The notes under the pieces are model-generated. The model did no database searches and was not told the origin of the DNA. It saw only the letters and a list, made by a program, of their open reading frames with translations. Positions 35,027 through 51,584 of a stretch of 64,000 bases of DNA are shown here, one piece after another. The translations under genes and the position numbers were made by a program. Source of the stretch: Daucus carota subsp. sativus (Eukaryota; Streptophyta; Magnoliopsida; Apiales; Apiaceae); the NCBI RefSeq assembly GCF_001625215.2, contig NC_030384.2, positions 42,070,390-42,134,389 on the forward strand, in the 5' to 3' direction. Positions within the stretch are counted from its first letter, which is position 1. The number at the start of each line of letters is the position of its first letter.

Positions 35027-36242
35027 TCAGCCTAAGAAGATCTCCATGCTCGCCTTCTTTAAAGATTCACACACTGGGCAGAACTTGACAAGAGCTTCAC
35101 AGGATTTGCAGCAGCATAAATGCTTGCAGGGGAAAAGAACCACGCAGGAGCCTTGAGCCTGACACACTTTGCACTTACCATACAAGTCCTCTCTGCTTTT
35201 GCCCTGGGAGGTTTCACCACATGTGGAATCTGCATCTAATGCGCCACTGTTGAGCATTTGGATCCTCTCCTCAACTTTCTTCAGCTTGTAACTCAGCTCT
35301 GCCACCTTGGCTTCTTTCTCCAGAGCCAGTTTCTGCCAGCTTTTCACTTCTGCGTCTGTTTTCACCATGCATTGCTCAATCTCCATGCTTGTTTGTCTTG
35401 CTAGAGCCACCTCATTTTCTTTCTTCTGGATCAAACTCACCAGATTTGCAGCATACTTCTCTAGTTGAACCGCTCTTTGCCTCGTTTCTTCTCGCAGAAC
35501 TGCGTTCAGTCTTTGATTCTATATAAAATTAATATATCCGTGTCAATAAAAAAGAAAATATCTAAAGAGAGGAAAAATCAAATAAAATAACTGAAGCTGA
35601 CATAAAGCAGAAGACTATCGGAGGCATCAAACATATGTCAAATCCTATCTCACTGTTTGACCAAATCCTATCTCACTATTTGACCATCCCCCTTTTTCAT
35701 TTAAGTTTTTAATTAATTGTAAAAAATGTTGACATGCAGTATTGCAGTAAATATGGTGTGCATGCAAAACAATATACATAATGTGAATAACTGATACTAT
35801 AAGTTTAACTGATAATCATTTTGTGTAACTTTCTTATATGAAAAGTAAAAATAAAAGAACATCTATAAGTGAATTTAAAATAATTAATTGAAACCTGCAG
35901 GTGAAGATATGCCTCCATGTCTGTTGTTTGCCTATCAAGTTCATAAGCCAAGAACTGAGAGAAGTCCGTGGAGAGGTCAGTTGGTGAAGAGGAGGGGAGG
36001 CCAAGTGGTGGAGCCTGATTGGCTGGGCTTATAAAGGGATCATAGACATGATTGAGCTGTTGTTGTGGATTAGTGTATGGCTGCTGATCCTCTGAGAAAA
36101 TTGCACCACCAATATTAACATCCCCAATTCCCATAAGATGAGGACTCATGAGCCAATCCTGTGAGGCAGTGACAGAAGGCAAGGGTGGCAAGGCCATGAA
36201 CTGGTCAGAAAGAAACTGATTCTGATTGAAACTCATATCCAT
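35027..36242 (-). CDS. BOI-related RING-type E3 ubiquitin ligase
   Basis: Two exons on the minus strand, 36242-35895 and 35518-35027, giving 279 residues. The N-terminal half is Gln/Pro/Ser-rich (MDMSFNQNQFLSDQFMALPP). The junction joins DMEAYLHLQ to NQRLNAVLREETRQRAVQLE, the conserved BOI-family segment. It leads into a long coiled coil (ARQTSMEIEQ, ELSYKLKKVEERIQML). The C-terminal RING of the BRG type is CKVCQAQGSCVVLFPCKHLC, then CKSCEALVKFCPVCES, with all eight zinc ligands. The protein ends IFLG. In Arabidopsis these ligases bind MYB BOS1 or DELLA proteins and restrain cell death and gibberellin responses; which of these applies here is not known. The leader upstream of the ATG contains a CT/GA microsatellite. 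Confidence 0.92.
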
Positions 36243-36524
36243 GATATTAATTGGTGATCAGAAGAAAGCAGATTAGTAAAGCGAGAGTGAATGTCAACAT
36301 AGAAAATCTGAGAGGACCAGGGCCTAGATATTATAAAAATATTGAGATGTTGATATGGTTTATGAGTAGCTAGGCTCTATATGTGAACCCACAAGAGGCT
36401 GCAAATAGACTCCAAAAGAAAAACTGGCGTTGGGTAGGTTAAAAGCTGGAGGACTCATGCTCATCTTACATCAGAATAGACGCATGACCTTTTGGTTCTT
36501 TCCTCTCTAATCTCTCTCCCTTAA

Positions 36525-36562
36525 TCTCTCTCTCTCTCTCTCTGGCTCTCTCTGCATCAATC
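36525..36562. repeat. CT/GA microsatellite upstream of the RING ligase
   Basis: A run of TCTCTCTC lies about 300 bp upstream of the ATG. On the gene's own strand it is a GA repeat, a common feature of plant core promoters and leaders. Confidence 0.8.
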
Positions 36563-37427
36563 TAACTACTTTCTCTTAAATGAGAAGCATGCAGGAGGAG
36601 CTGTGAAACTGCGCTTTAGGTGGTGGTGGGTTTGTCATTTGGGGCATAACTGACGAAAAGGAGATAGAGATGGGAGTTGAAATGCGTCTGCATGCGGATA
36701 CGTGTAGTCCAAAATTAAATACGAGTTTGTTCGAATTAAATATATAAGTATAAAATAGGGGCAGTAGCCGTTGTTGATAGGATTTGGCTGCTGCATGGAA
36801 AAAGTTGGATTTGTGCACACATAAATAACTAAATATAGGAGTAGAAAAGAGAGAACAAAATGAAGAGAAAAAGCTTGGTTGTCTTGTCGTGGGTTTTGTC
36901 AAACCTTGCCAAAAGAAGCTTTAAATTAGGGAGATGGGGAAGAGAGGACGTAGTGCAGATGAATGCAGATTTTGATGACAGATGTTTCTGGTCACAGTTA
37001 TTATAAGTATATATTCACTGTTATCCATAAGTTTAGACAGACTGCTCCAGCTAGCCAGAGAAATTTCCACGAACTTTTTAGATGAGCTTGTCAGCTTCTA
37101 GGCGTTGGGAAATGCTGAAGATAGGTAACTTATGCTTTTTAATACCGGCATTACTTGCGGTAATTCTCTAATTATGGGTGGTTGTTGCAAACACAAGTTT
37201 TAGTGAAAAATTGTTTGCTAAATCTTCTAACTGAAAAAACTGCTTTTTCTGCCTGTCCCGTTTTCCAGGAAGCTGTTACAAATTTCATGAAAAAAATTAC
37301 TTTTTTTACATTACATCTCAAAACAAGCAAATATCAAAAAATTATCAAATCAATTTTTAACAGCACTTCTAATTTTCAAACAAACTCTATATCAATAATT
37401 TACAATTGTGCGGGATTTAATTATTAT

Positions 37428-37674
37428 GGTGGTGTTTGGGAAACGTTTATAAACCCAGCTTTTGGGCTTATAAGTTAGAAGCACTTATTTGTACCGTTTG
37501 TGTAAAAAGTCGAGAAGCACTTATAAAAGTTAGGATTACTAGCTTTTGTTTCAGGACTTCTACTTCTTTCCCAAACAGTTTAATAATTTATAAGTCTAAA
37601 CTTGCTTATGACTTCTAATTCACTTTTTTACTTTAAGCAAAAGGTACTTATTTTAAACTCACCCAAACGGTCCC
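37428..37674. mobile_element. hAT-like MITE
   Basis: The left end GGTGGTGTTTGGGAAACG and right end CACCCAAACGGTCCC are inverted repeats of the GGGACCGTTTGGG type. The interior words AAGCACTTATAAAAG and TTATAAGTC are typical of this MITE group. It is about 247 bp. Confidence 0.6.
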
Positions 37675-37840
37675 TATTTTTGGAATGATATTCCATAATT
37701 TAAATTTATTCCGTGCAAATCTTTTTCAGTCTTGTTGGGCTCAATGTATTTGTAATTATGTTAGAGCCGAGCTCTCGTATTTGTGATGTGTTCTGTCCAT
37801 ATAAGAAAATATACTCTTGGTATCGGGGAAAAAAAAATAT

Positions 37841-38047
37841 CCCCTCCGTTTCAAAATAAGTGTCATGTTGAGATGCAAAAAAACATAATTCTATATATTT
37901 CTTTCCAAATTTTTTTTCCTGAAAAAATATACTGTAAATGTTTTATTCATAAAAGAAAATTTTGAAAAATAATATATAGAAGTATTTTTTAACATCTTAA
38001 ATTACATGAAAAAAGTCAAAGCGCCATTTATTTTGGGACCATGGGTG
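37841..38047. mobile_element. Stowaway-like MITE
   Basis: The left end CCCCTCCGTTTCAAAATAAG and right end CCATTTATTTTGGGACCATG are diverged inverted repeats around an AT-rich interior. The borders are blurred. Confidence 0.5.
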
Positions 38048-38459
38048 TAGTTTATAGTAGGACGGATTTAACATGATTTTTTTTGGGGATATCAAGTGAA
38101 TTTTTAAATATATTTCTATAATTCAAAATCTCTTGAAAATATTTTTTTTCTTTCATTTTTATCACCTCGTGAAAAATTTCTACCATAACATAGTACTCAA
38201 AATGATAAAAAGAATTATAGTTTCTAGGAAGACACTACCGCTCATGGACCTACACTAATTTAGTAATTTAAATTATTCAAGTTTCTAGCTTAACGGTTTT
38301 CTACTAAATTCAAATTCAATGCACACTCCAATTCAAAAAATTACCGGTAACGACTGTTCAAAATTAATTAAATTTTGTTGGCAAAAAAAATAATTAAATA
38401 AATTTTGTTGGAGTTTTCAAGCGTCAGTGATTGGACTTTACAACCTACTTTCTTATCAA

Positions 38460-39935
38460 AACCAAACCAAACCAAACATACTCGGTATATCCCGCTTAGA
38501 GCAGGATCTGAGAAGAGTAAGATGTACGCAGCCTTGCCCTTACCCTTAAAGTAGAGAGACTGTTTCCGTGAAGACCCCCGGCTTAGTGCACAACAAATAA
38601 AATAGTGTATGCTATAATAAGAATATAATACCTTAGCCCATGGCCTTCTTCACATGGGACTTACCCAAACATTTTTGATTGGCGCGAATGCATCTGGTAA
38701 TGACTGAGCTGAACTCTCCCTTAAAACATAACACCATAACCTTCATAATTTCTGTGAGCCACGAGACCTAGTCTCAACTACTCTAATACGCCGTCTCCAA
38801 TCATTCTTATCTAAAATGTCATATCACCCGTGAGATTTAAGGCTCCCATGTCCAAACTTAATTGATCAGCCTATGTCCGACGAGGCCGACCCCTCTTTCT
38901 CTTACCCCGAACCGATATGTGTTCTACTCTCCTAACCGGTGCTGAGTTACATTTACGCCGAACATGTCCATACCAACGTAAACGTCCCTCCCTTATCTTC
39001 TTAGAGATAGACTCAACATCTAAAACACGTCGAAAAGTATCATTCGGTATATGATCTGTCATGGTGTTACCACAGATCCAACGCAACATACGCATTTCCG
39101 CTGTCTCTAGCCTACGTTCCTGAGCCTTTCTCAATGGCCAGCACTCGGAACCATATAATAATGATGGTCTGATTGCTACACGATAGAATTTACCCTTCAA
39201 CTTCAAAGTACACTCTTATCACACAACACCCCTGTAGCAGCCCGCCAACAAAGCCATCCTGTCGAAATACGATGTGTAACATCCGCAGAAATATCGCCAT
39301 TACTCTGAATGATAGAACCCAAGTATTTAAAGGTATTAGTTTGTGGTACACGAGCCTCGCAATACATACAGCAACATCCGCCTCATGAATCTCCTCACTG
39401 AAATTGGCCCAGAGATACTCGGTTTTAGAACGGCTCGGACACAACTCATAACCCTCCAACGATATACGCCACTGTTCCAATTTCACATTAACCTCACTTC
39501 GAGACTCGGCGATTAACACAATATCATCGGCAAAAAGCATACACCAAGGCACTGGAGCTTGAATGTCACGGGTAATCACATCCAAAATAATTATAAAAAG
39601 CAAAGGGCTTAATACCGAATTTTGATGAAGACCCACCTCAATTGGAAGATACTGAGTATCCCCAACGGGTGTCCTAACACACGTCCCCACTGCTGAATAC
39701 ATATCCTGTATGGTCCGAATATACACCTTCGGAACTCCTCGCGCTGCTAAACATCTCCAAAGAACGACCCGTGGTACACTATCATAAGCCTTTTAAAGAT
39801 CTATAAACACCATATGAAGATCCTTACGACGCTCTCTATATTTCTCCATAAGACATCGAATGAGATAAATCGCCTCAATGGTGGACCTCCCGGGCATAAA
39901 ACCAAATTAATTCACTGAAATAGTAACAATTCTTC
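38460..39935 (-). mobile_element. 5'-truncated RTE-type LINE, dead
   Basis: The minus strand encodes the second half of an RTE-clade reverse transcriptase. In order: FIDL and KAYDSVP, VYIRTIQDMYSAVGTCVRT, the catalytic MLFADDIVLIAES, then RFKYLGS-like FKYLGSIIQSNGDI, and the C-terminal FYRVAIRPSLLYGSECWPLR, WICGNTMTDHI and HVRRKCNSAPVRRVE with a basic GRPRRT end. A stop interrupts the FIDL/KAYD segment (39793-39795), and at least two frame changes lie between 39200 and 39400. The 3' tail is a run of TTTGG units (38455-38480), the simple-repeat tail usual for RTE elements. It is 5'-truncated near 39935. Confidence 0.88.
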
Positions 39936-41715
39936 GAATCCTTCGAATACTTTCTTATCAATATTTAAATATTTTTGGAATCTTATTTTTTACCAAACTT
40001 TTAAGTAGTCATTAATTTTTTAGGTTTATTATAAAAACGATTAAGTTGTGCGATAGTATGTAAATTTGAAATTATATCCTTATTTTTAAAAACCAAGGCT
40101 CTACAAATTCGAATGTTAGAAAGAAATATTAAATCACATTTCTTAATATTTTCAAAAATTATTATTGTTTATATTTTGAACTAAAGTTAATATATCAGCA
40201 CTAGATATTTAATGGAAATTCATCATAACCACCACTTTTTTTTTTATGATTTTACTGTATTTTAAAATATTTGTAAAAATACGAGTAATTTTTTTGAAAA
40301 TATATTTGCAAAAATACAATGTGCAACTAGATGCAGGCAGCTTGAGTTAATTGGCATTGCAGGGATTGCAACTTGCAAGTATGGTTGCAAGTATAGTTGC
40401 ATGCTGTTGCACGGTATTTTTATAAATATTTTCAAGACCCCTCTATCCGTCTCACGGAATGTTTATGTACACTGTTTGCACGCATCTTGAGACCCCTATA
40501 AAGTATAATTCCATAACTTTTTTTGAATTTTTTTCATTGAATAAAAGTCTAAAAAAGTCAAACTTTTATTCAGAAAATTTTTTAAAAATATATTATAAAA
40601 TTATATTTTATAAAAGTTTCAAAATGTGTGGTGAAAAATAACGTAAAGATACTATGGGACACAGAGAGTATTTAGTAATAATTAATATAAAACCTAATTA
40701 TATTTTGAAAATTGACAGGTTACAATCATATGAATAGAGCATGTTGGATATTTCTTCTCGGTACAACTGTAAACAAGTTTGGACATTGAGTTTTAACTAT
40801 GATTATTTTTTGTGAAAAATATATTTTAATTAAAATTGATGCAACTCGACTCGAATCAAACCTTAAATGATTAGTCGGGCCAAGTACTTGAACCAGTCAC
40901 CGGATTTTAGATTATTGTATAAATGTCGTGTTTGGTTCTATTCCATTAGCAGCTACATTATATTCTCAACTCAAGCCAAGTCCTGATGGATCGGTTATGG
41001 TGTTTTCTTAGGAACACTTGAAATTAGTCTTGGACTCCTCATTACTTATCTGACAGCAACCACAAAAGCAGAAAGAAGATTAGATTTAGGCTGCTAAATT
41101 ACTAAAAAATCTGCTCAATTTATAAAAATCTAGTCTCTGTCCCATTTCTGCCTGTTTCAATTTTAGCAAGTAAGATGGATGTCACAAACAGTCTCATTGC
41201 AAGCGCTCATGCTTAAAATTCCTGTTTCAAATCTGGTTCCACAGACCGGTCCGAATAACCGATCAATGAGCTTCCTATTGCTGAAAATGGCTGTTTCCAA
41301 GACAAAATTCAAACATGAGTGTGGAGAAATCATGCAAAGCTCGCTGGTGTCAGAGGACTTACTGTCTCTCATGGCAGCTCTGCTTCATTGTCAAAGGCTC
41401 AATACTCCTCTCTGTGAGTCCGAGATTTTTTTGCACTACCATATCCAGTCCTTTTCTAATATTTCTGATCCTACCAGTTTTTTTTTGTGAGGAAAAGATT
41501 TTCGCCTTTGGAGTATCTTGGCAGAAGGTAACCCATTGTATTTAAGTTAATCAGCATCTGAATTTCAACATTAGCTATATGAATTGATTCGTATAACTTC
41601 TGTACAGGGAAGGATTTAGAAGTATGAAGCAACAAAATTACAAAGTACTGCCACACAAGCAGTTAGAAACTCAGAAAAGGAGGCGGGCCAGAGCTTAACA
41701 AAAGAGAAAAACAAC
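39936..41715. other. intergenic region between the LINE and tRNA-Met
   Basis: AT-rich DNA with a worn Stowaway-like element at 40440-40668. The overlapping open frames at 41163-41545 read in several directions and match nothing I know. Confidence 0.4.
40440..40668. mobile_element. degenerate Stowaway-like MITE
   Basis: The left end CTATCCGTCTCACGGAATG and right end CTATGGGACACAGAGAG followed by TA are a worn pair of inverted repeats. The internal arm pair AATAAAAGTC and GACTTTTATT-like words fits a foldback. Confidence 0.4.
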
Positions 41716-41787
41716 TATCAGAGCCAGGTTTCGATCCTGGGACCTGTGGGTTATGGGCCCACCACGCTTCCGCTGCGCCACTCTGAT
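41716..41787 (-). tRNA. initiator tRNA-Met (anticodon CAU)
   Basis: A 72-nt tRNA on the minus strand. It begins ATCAGAGTGGCGCAGCGGAA and ends GGCTCTGAT plus A as discriminator. The A1:U72 pair and the GGGCCCATAACCC anticodon arm are hallmarks of the eukaryotic initiator. The T loop has GATCGAAACC, also an initiator trait. A run of five T lies just downstream on its own strand. The match of its 3' end to the primer site at 32898 is noted in the findings. Confidence 0.96.
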
Positions 41788-41852
41788 TCTTGTTTAAAGG
41801 CGTCAAATGAAATACATAACCCAAAATTGTGTACTCCACCTCATCCATAAAC

Positions 41853-42852
41853 GGGTTTTGGCCCCATATAACCATATTTAGCTTCAAAATGCCCTAAATA
41901 ACCAAATACCCGGAAGATGGCCCTCAATAACCAATAGAGACGTTTTTGGAGTAGCGTTTTTGTTAAAACAACAAAAACGCTACATCGTGTAGCGTCTTAG
42001 TTGAATAATTACTTTAAAACGCTACATCGTGTAGCGTCTCAGTTAAATAAATATTTTAAAACACTAAAACGCTACACGTAAAAGCGTTTAAGTGTTTATA
42101 TTTTTGTTAAATTTCAAAACGCTACTTGTAGTAGGGTCTTATTAAGCGATTAATTCAGTCTTTCTAAAACCCAAACCTAAACCCTAAATGTTAACGGTTA
42201 TAAAATTATCATTCTGCCAGCGTCTCGGCTTCAGGGCCTTCGGCCCTTCAGCCTCGCTTAATTAGGGTTTAGGCTCGAGGGAGTAGGGCCTACCGGCCCT
42301 ACACCCTCAATCCTAAACCCTAACCGTCGGCCAATTTATATAAAGTATGAATTAATCTTTCTAAAACCCAAACTTAAACCCTAAATGTTAACGGTTATAA
42401 AATTATCATTCCGCCGGCGTCTCGGCTTCAGGGCCTTCGGCCCTTCAGCCTCGCTTAATTAGGGTTTAGGCTCGAGGGAGTAGGGCCTACCGGCCCTACA
42501 CCCTCAATCCTAAATCCTAATCGTCGGCCAATTTATATACAGTATGAATTAATCTTTCTAAAACCCAAACCTAAACCCTAAATGTTAACGGTTATAAAAT
42601 TATATATAAATTTATGAATAATTGTTTTTTGTTTGAAATATATATATATTCTGATAAAAGTAAAAACGCGACTCCGTGTAGCGTTTTCCGTTATAGTAAA
42701 ATGTGAAAACGCTGCACGATTTAGCGTTCCGCTGTAACATAGAAAACGCTATTTCATTTGCGTCTCTTTTGGTCATTGAGGGCCAATATTTTGATATCGG
42801 TTATTTAGGGCAATTTGACTCTAAATCTGGTTATTTGGGGCCTTTTTTCTCC
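41853..42852. mobile_element. non-autonomous Mutator-like DNA transposon, 1.0 kb
   Basis: Left and right ends are long inverted repeats of about 80 bp. From the outside both read GGCCCCA(T/A)ATAACCA, then GCCCTAAATAACC, then GGCCCTCAAT(A/G)ACCA, and reach GAGACG. The outermost 7-10 bp are looser. The 9-bp flanking duplication is ATCATAAAC on the right (42853-42861) and the same with one extra C on the left (41843-41852), the target size of Mutator-like elements. Just inside each end lie several palindromic motifs of the form ACGCTACA...TGTAGCGT, and in the centre a 197-bp tandem array. No transposase is encoded. The arms differ by about 15-20 percent by eye, so it is not very recent. Confidence 0.8.
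42155..42605. repeat. 197-bp tandem array inside the Mutator-like element
   Basis: The word TTTCTAAAACCCAAAC recurs at 42161, 42358 and 42555, exactly 197 bp apart. Two full units and a third partial unit are present. Each full unit carries two GC-rich hairpins, AGGGCCTTCGGCCCT and GTAGGGCCTACCGGCCCTAC, and several plant telobox-like words (AAACCCTA). The copies are nearly identical, younger-looking than the element's arms. Confidence 0.9.
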
Positions 42853-42861
42853 ATCATAAAC

Positions 42862-43540
42862 TCATAACTCAATTTCCTTATCATAAAGCAATGATAGTTG
42901 CGTCAAAAAAAAAACAATGATAATATTTTGCACTTGGGAATATGACAATATATTCTTTAAATGTAAATTTTTATTTAGCAAAAATAAACACAATTTTTAC
43001 AACAGAAGTATTAACAGAAATGTGCCATTATAATCAGCGAAAAATATAAAACGAAGAAAGAATGTGCCTTTACAACCCACAAGGAATGGTTGCATCTGCC
43101 TTCATCTAGTCCAGCTTATCAGACTCACAATGTAGTGAGCACAGTCTACTAAAAAATGGTAGACTTGCCTTCTAGAATATAAGACATATCAATTTCTTTT
43201 TCAAATGAAAGGCATTTATAGCTAAAGGTGTAACATGTTTATGTCACTGATTTCACATAAATAAAAACGCATCAAATCAACGGTTGTTTACAAACATCAT
43301 AACACATAATGGCAAGACAGAACGACAGAATAGTTACAAATTGTCTGGGTATTGGTTAAAAGATTACACAGAGCATACCACCCGATGGATGAACTTTAAT
43401 CTATGAAATATTGAAATCATTAGAGACTATACATAATTGCTTGTAATGTTTTGGTGGAGCAAGGGAAAACATTAAGTTCTACATGCGGAAATAATGAACT
43501 TAGATGGTAAATCCACTCGATAGTCCTAATAAGTCCTTGA
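42862..43540. other. 3' flank of the ROP gene
   Basis: AT-rich DNA downstream of the ROP stop at 43541. It probably contains the 3' untranslated region. No other feature is seen. Confidence 0.45.
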
Positions 43541-49167
<5,627 letters not shown>

Positions 49168-49640
49168 AAAATTTTTTTTTAATGAAAGAAAATTCTATTT
49201 TAACTCAAAGTCGAATCAAACACAAGTGTCTCAACAAAGTTTGTGGAGGAGACCTAAACACATTTGCTGGCATTTGAACAGGAACTGATTGAAATGATCT
49301 ACTTCTCTTACGGAGCATTAATCTGAAAGCCTCCAGAATGCTACCAACTTGCCGGTGATAGTGCAAATTTCTCTGCAAAGCAATCACCAGAAATAGCGCA
49401 TCACACTCGATCACTCACCATGATGCTTCCTCGACCACCTCATGTTTCTATCCCCATAAAACGTCCTCTGTGACCTCTTGCCACCATGCCTATTGAAAAG
49501 GAGTTTACACCCGTGAAGCCAGAGGGGTCGACGTGAACTTTTAACTGACCCTCAGCGCGAGCGGCGAGATGTGTCCACTTAATCTCCCCTGCACATTGCT
49601 GGTATTACACCCAAACACCGAGTAGATGCATGGCCTGTTC
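49168..49640 (-). mobile_element. L1-type LINE tail with RNase H fragment, dead
   Basis: On the minus strand one frame reads LKVHVDPSGFTGVNSFSIGM and VARGHRGRFMGIET, the opening of the LINE RNase H-like domain. After stops and frame changes, IECDALFLVIALQRN, then VGSILEAFRLMLR and PANVF follow in domain order. The region ends with a TTTCTTTCATT phrase and a run of about nine A on that strand (near 49170-49182), the poly-A tail. It is 5'-truncated. Confidence 0.6.
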
Positions 49641-50376
49641 TTCCTCACAGCATCCCTCCATGCATTCTGAAAACAGTCCTGACCGGTGTTATTTGTTTAG
49701 CTTCCCACACTCTTTTCTTATATCCTCTTCATAATCCAAAGGTTCTTACTCTCGTCCTTTTCTTCTTTAAAACAAATTTGAACTTCTAGAACGCAACTTC
49801 ACCAGATATACTAGAAACCAAACAAATCTTCAGTAAACCCAAAGACGAAAGATTAGTGCATAATACAGATGATTTGAAATACTGTTTTTTCATTAGCAAT
49901 CACTTTTTATCGACTTTAATCTCATTAATGATAACTATTCATGTATCTAAAGAAATTCCCATCAATGAAAATCTTTCGATCTAAATAATTAAGATTAATT
50001 ATTTAAAACTCATTTGAAATACATGTTAATGTCATTTTCACCCATGAGTTTATACATCTCATTCATTAAAATTATTTTCGAAATAATTATAATTTTAACA
50101 TATATATTTTTATTTTTGTTGTTGCCGTATGAAATAATGTAAATGGCATTGCATCAAATGAGATCCAAACGATGCAGGGAGTTTATGTGAACGAGAGTAC
50201 ACATGGGACAACTTCGTTGTCATGTGCTAAAGCAGAAATTATCTATCAAGTCTCATTCAAATGAGATAAAAAAAAAAAAATCAGATCATTAAGTTTTATA
50301 TAGTTGAACTTGAACAATTCTTCCTCAAATTCTAAAACGGGTGGAACTTTAACTTTAAGTTAAAAAAAGGAACTCC
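49641..50376. other. intergenic, nothing recognised
   Basis: AT-rich DNA between a LINE tail and a CACTA-like end. Part of 49641-49700 may continue the LINE, but I cannot support it. Confidence 0.35.
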
Positions 50377-50530
50377 CACTACAAGAAAACTGTTAATAGA
50401 CATCATAGGTCAGACATCGGTCAGATTTGCCGCCGATGTTAAAAATGTTTTTAACATCACCCCTTCTAGAGGCGATGTCTTTAGCAATTTAAGACATCAA
50501 TGAAATTTAAACCGATGTCTAAAATATTGA
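50377..50530. mobile_element. CACTA-type transposon end
   Basis: CACTACAAGAAAACTG is the standard plant CACTA (EnSpm) terminus. Behind it the subterminal words GACATCGG and CCGATGTC recur in both orientations. No matching TAGTG end is found before the coding region at 50772, so only one end survives or the remainder was lost. Confidence 0.7.
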
Positions 50531-50771
50531 AAGTAACAAAGTACAAAGTTTGAAATTAAATCAAAGTACATATTCATATTATGCACCTCATCTTATAAAA
50601 GCAGATGAGGATCATAATATCTTTTTAAACAGAAATGAAAATACATTAAACATTTTAAGAAATGCCATCCTTTCCATAACAGGATCAAATACATAACCCT
50701 AGGCATAGCATAGGCATACAGTGACAACAAAAACAGCACTGTAGCATTCATATATCAACCCTGATGATTAT
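50531..50771. other. 3' flank of the PNRC-like gene
   Basis: Short region between the CACTA end and the stop at 50772. It is the likely 3' untranslated region. Nothing else is seen. Confidence 0.4.
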
Positions 50772-51359
50772 TCAAGGCAGATGCAAAATACGGCGGAGGC
50801 CGTTGGTAGCTCCGTCGTCAACCACCGCAACAGCAGGTGAGTTAGCAGCGAGCTTAGGCCGGATCGAAAAAGTCGGCAAGGGCAAGCTACTGGGAGGAGG
50901 AGACACAACAGTGGACGCCACAAAATCAATCTCTTTAATATTAACAGTGTTAGACTTACCTGAGAACAGAACCTTGGGAACATCCTTGGGCTCGGGTCCT
51001 AATCTACGGGCCGGCAATACAGGCCCGGTCTTCTCTCTCTTTGGACCAGCACCGGAGAAGTTTGACTTTTTAACGGAGAGAGATTGGTGCCTGGTGAGTT
51101 TGTTGTTGACTCTTTTGTTATTGTTCTGGTAGGGATTTGGGATCGGGAGTGGGAGTAGAGGCGGCTGCTGATGGTGGTAGTGATGAGCGCGTGGATCCAT
51201 CGGAGGCGGCGGACCTTGGAATGAGAACGGCGGCGTGTACGGTGCAGCGCCGCCGTTGAAGCTTGCGAAAGGAAAAGTAGGGTAGGGAAAAAACTCCGAT
51301 GGATGTGCGCTCATGTGGCGATCGAGTTTCCTGTTGTGGTGCAACATGACGGCCTCCAT
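50772..51359 (-). CDS. proline-rich protein with PNRC-like motif
   Basis: A single exon of 195 residues, start MEAVMLHHNRKLDRH. The N-terminal half is rich in Pro, His, Phe and Tyr. The centre has KTGPVLPARRLGPEPKDVPK, then an FSGKSNTV segment. The C-terminal third contains SPPPSSLPLPTF followed by a basic stretch. The S-P-x-P-S-x-LP-x-P pattern resembles the short PNRC motif that in animals binds the DCP1 decapping factor EVH1 domain and nuclear receptors. Plant genomes have small proteins annotated with this motif, but their role is poorly known, and the assignment is from motif memory. No signal peptide or membrane segment is visible. The GC content is clearly higher than the surroundings, as usual for an intronless plant coding region. 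Confidence 0.68.
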   Translation of the reverse strand: MEAVMLHHNRKLDRHMSAHPSEFFPYPTFPFASFNGGAAPYTPPFSFQGPPPPMDPRAHHYHHQQPPLLPLPIPNPYQNNNKRVNNKLTRHQSLSVKKSNFSGAGPKREKTGPVLPARRLGPEPKDVPKVLFSGKSNTVNIKEIDFVASTVVSPPPSSLPLPTFSIRPKLAANSPAVAVVDDGATNGLRRILHLP

Positions 51360-51572
51360 GTTAACAAGATTTGATTAAGTGAAATAATTAGATGTTCGAT
51401 CTTAACTAAAAATCAGATCGAATTTTAGATATTGAATTGAAGAATGAGCAAAGAAGCTCGAATTGCTTCGATTAATAGATCTCTAAGTTATGTGTGGAGA
51501 TTAAGAAAAGGCTCAGCCGGCCTAAGATGATAGGGGAGAAGGTGAAGTCCAAGGAAATGTGATAGGAGAGGT

Positions 51573-51584
51573 GTTTATATAGAG
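51573..51584 (-). promoter_or_regulatory. TATA box of the PNRC-like gene
   Basis: On the minus strand the sequence reads CTATATAAACAC about 215 bp upstream of the ATG. It is the best TATA match near the gene and its orientation fits. Confidence 0.6.

Larger units (their letters stand above)
36563..38459. other. intergenic region upstream of the RING ligase
   Basis: It contains two MITEs (37428-37674 and 37841-38047) and AT-rich DNA. The minus frames at 36576-36902 lie in the promoter region and show no family features. Confidence 0.45.

Noticed and set aside
41163-41545. Overlapping frames of 69-103 residues on both strands
   Set aside because: They contradict each other and match nothing known; the region is best left as intergenic.
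42155-42605. Interstitial telomere tract
   Set aside because: CCCTAAA words occur, but not as a perfect heptamer run; they are part of the 197-bp repeat unit.
50764-51132. 122-residue plus-strand frame opposite the PNRC-like gene
   Set aside because: It is an antisense shadow of a GC-rich coding region; the minus frame has the motif content and a TATA box.
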